6,955 nucleotides of DNA, taken from an uncultured Saprospiraceae bacterium. GTDB lineage: Bacteria > Bacteroidota > Bacteroidia > Chitinophagales > Saprospiraceae. Under the pieces are notes generated by a model. The model did not search any database. It had not been told where the DNA came from and worked only from the letters and a program-made list of their open reading frames with translations. A program made the translations under genes and the position numbers. Every line of letters begins with the position of its first letter. The first letter of the stretch is position 1. The DNA lies in assembly GCA_938044055.1 (NCBI GenBank), contig CALIQO010000188.1:1-6955 (forward strand), read 5' to 3'. Shown in pieces: positions 6,300 through 6,955 of this stretch.

Positions 6300-6392
6300 C
6301 TGGAGCAATGATTTTCAATGAGTTGTATAGAATTTAAAAATATGTTTTAAATCACTTAATTTATAACCTACATTTAGATTGAAATTTACCAG

Positions 6393-6464
6393 CGTTAATT
6401 TAAGCAATTACATAGACTAGACATAGAATTCGATTTTAATCATATTATATTTTTTAAATTAACG
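6393..6464. repeat. 11-bp exact inverted repeat with 50-nt spacer upstream of the coiled-coil gene
   Basis: CGTTAATTTAA (6393-6403) is the exact reverse complement of TTAAATTAACG (6454-6464). The outer flanks also agree (ACC on one side, GGT on the other) if two bases are skipped. The second arm ends 40 nt before the ATG at 6505. In DNA this AT-rich some chance matching is expected, so a regulatory role is only a possibility. Confidence 0.4.
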
Positions 6465-6504
6465 GTATTTAAAATTATTGAAAGAGATATTCATTCGTAC
6501 GATA

Positions 6505-6955
6505 ATGACAGAAAGTAAAATATCAGATAAGATACATACACATTTGCGTAAGCTAGAAGAGCTCAATGCAGTTCAGAGGCATTACGAAGAGACTTCATCA
6601 GGGCTACAGGGTGCTCAGAAGGAATTAAACTCCATGGATAAAGAAATGAAAAAGGAGTTGAAAGATATTGAAAAATTAGAAGGATTAAGTGTAAAGGGGT
6701 TGTTCTACAAAGTGCTTGGAAGCAAAGAGGAGCAGATGGAAAAAGAAAGGCAAGAATACTTGCAACTGAATTTAAAAAGAAAAGAACTTATAAGTAGGGT
6801 AGAGTTGCTAGAGTATGAACTGGATGTTTTAAGTAAGAAGGTTCGGAAGATTGATGGAATTGAAGCAGAAGTAGAGCATCTTAAGAAGTTGCGGGAAAAA
6901 GAAATTATGATTCATCCTGGACCCATGCGTAAGCGTTTATTGTCACTTCATAACG
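6505..6955 (+). CDS. Coiled-coil protein of unknown function (3' partial)
   Basis: An open frame runs from the ATG at 6505 to the window edge, giving 150 residues with no stop; a TAA lies in frame at 6460-6462. The sequence is dominated by Lys, Glu and Leu in heptad-like patterns: about residues 10-60 (LRKLEELNAVQRHYEE onwards) and 75-132 (QMEKERQEYLQLNLKRKEL, RVELLEYELDVLSKKV, EAEVEHLKKLREKE). These are broken by a hydrophobic segment, GLSVKGLFYKVLGSKEEQ (60-77), then by PGP at 138-140. This looks like two antiparallel or stacked coiled coils with a short hinge. There is no signal peptide or membrane helix in the visible part, so it is probably cytoplasmic. The GLFYKVLGSKEEQ segment looks like a conserved family motif, but I cannot name the family. 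No clear Shine-Dalgarno site is seen; GAAAGAGAT at 6480-6488 is too far from the ATG to help much. It is divergent from the helical repeat gene. Confidence 0.75.
   Translation, partial: MTESKISDKIHTHLRKLEELNAVQRHYEETSSGLQGAQKELNSMDKEMKKELKDIEKLEGLSVKGLFYKVLGSKEEQMEKERQEYLQLNLKRKELISRVELLEYELDVLSKKVRKIDGIEAEVEHLKKLREKEIMIHPGPMRKRLLSLHN

Larger units (their letters stand above)
6068..6504. other. AT-rich intergenic region between divergent genes, no gene seen
   Basis: These 437 bases separate the helical repeat gene (minus) from the coiled-coil gene (plus) and should hold both promoters. No exact TAnnTTTG element is evident. The nearest is TACTTTAC on the minus strand at 6105-6098, about 30 nt before the repeat-protein ATG. 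The only minus-strand reading frame here (6082-6318) opens with TTG, overlaps the next gene start and has no family features, so it is not annotated. Two inverted repeats stand out (6258-6299 and 6393-6464). There are also a 10-bp palindrome ATTTTAAAAT at 6188-6197 and a short direct repeat ACATAGA at 6410-6416 and 6421-6427. No tRNA-like or riboswitch-like structure was recognised. Confidence 0.6.

Noticed and set aside
6082..6318. 78-residue minus-strand reading frame
   Set aside because: It has a TTG start, overlaps the repeat protein start region, has AT-rich random composition and shows no family motif.

Overview
The window looks like chromosomal DNA from a member of the Bacteroidota, probably a flavobacterial or saprospiral relative. 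No finer placement is possible. The clues are an ECF sigma factor next to a membrane-anchored PorT-like beta-barrel protein and a SPII lipoprotein, a MetZ-type sulfhydrylase with the GQGRVLGG signature, few strong Shine-Dalgarno sites, and one good match to the Bacteroidota -7 promoter element TAnnTTTG. I see no insertion sequence, phage gene, CRISPR array, tRNA or rRNA.

Layout from left to right. Bases 1-237 (+) are the last 78 codons of a class III PLP aminotransferase-fold enzyme. Its tail most resembles ethanolamine-phosphate phospho-lyase. It converges on, and overlaps by 4 bp, a minus-strand pair: an OsmC-family protein (1394-1801) followed by a trans-sulfuration enzyme, probably O-succinylhomoserine sulfhydrylase MetZ (234-1397). 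The two share an ATGA stop/start overlap. A candidate TACTTTTG promoter lies just upstream of the OsmC gene. Between it and the next minus-strand operon is a strong intrinsic terminator (1871-1903).

Bases 1935-4912 (minus) form a three-gene operon: an ECF sigma factor (4364-4912), then a protein with a short cytoplasmic head, one membrane helix, a Ser/Thr-rich linker and a C-terminal beta-barrel-like domain (2973-4364, joined to the sigma gene by TAATG), then a lipoprotein (1935-2891). The arrangement suggests an envelope-sensing module in which the second protein controls the sigma factor. That role is inferred.

Bases 5054-6067 (minus) encode a Lys/Asp/Glu/Ala-rich, proline-free helical repeat protein. 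It has six consecutive 22-residue repeats, reminiscent of LEA or apolipoprotein-type amphipathic repeats, and an EF-hand-like acidic tail. Bases 6068-6504 are AT-rich and contain no convincing gene, but they hold two inverted repeats. From 6505 (+) a coiled-coil protein begins and runs off the end of the window.

Nothing here can be called a new system with confidence. The two most interesting items are the sigma factor / trans-envelope barrel / lipoprotein operon and the 22-residue repeat protein.
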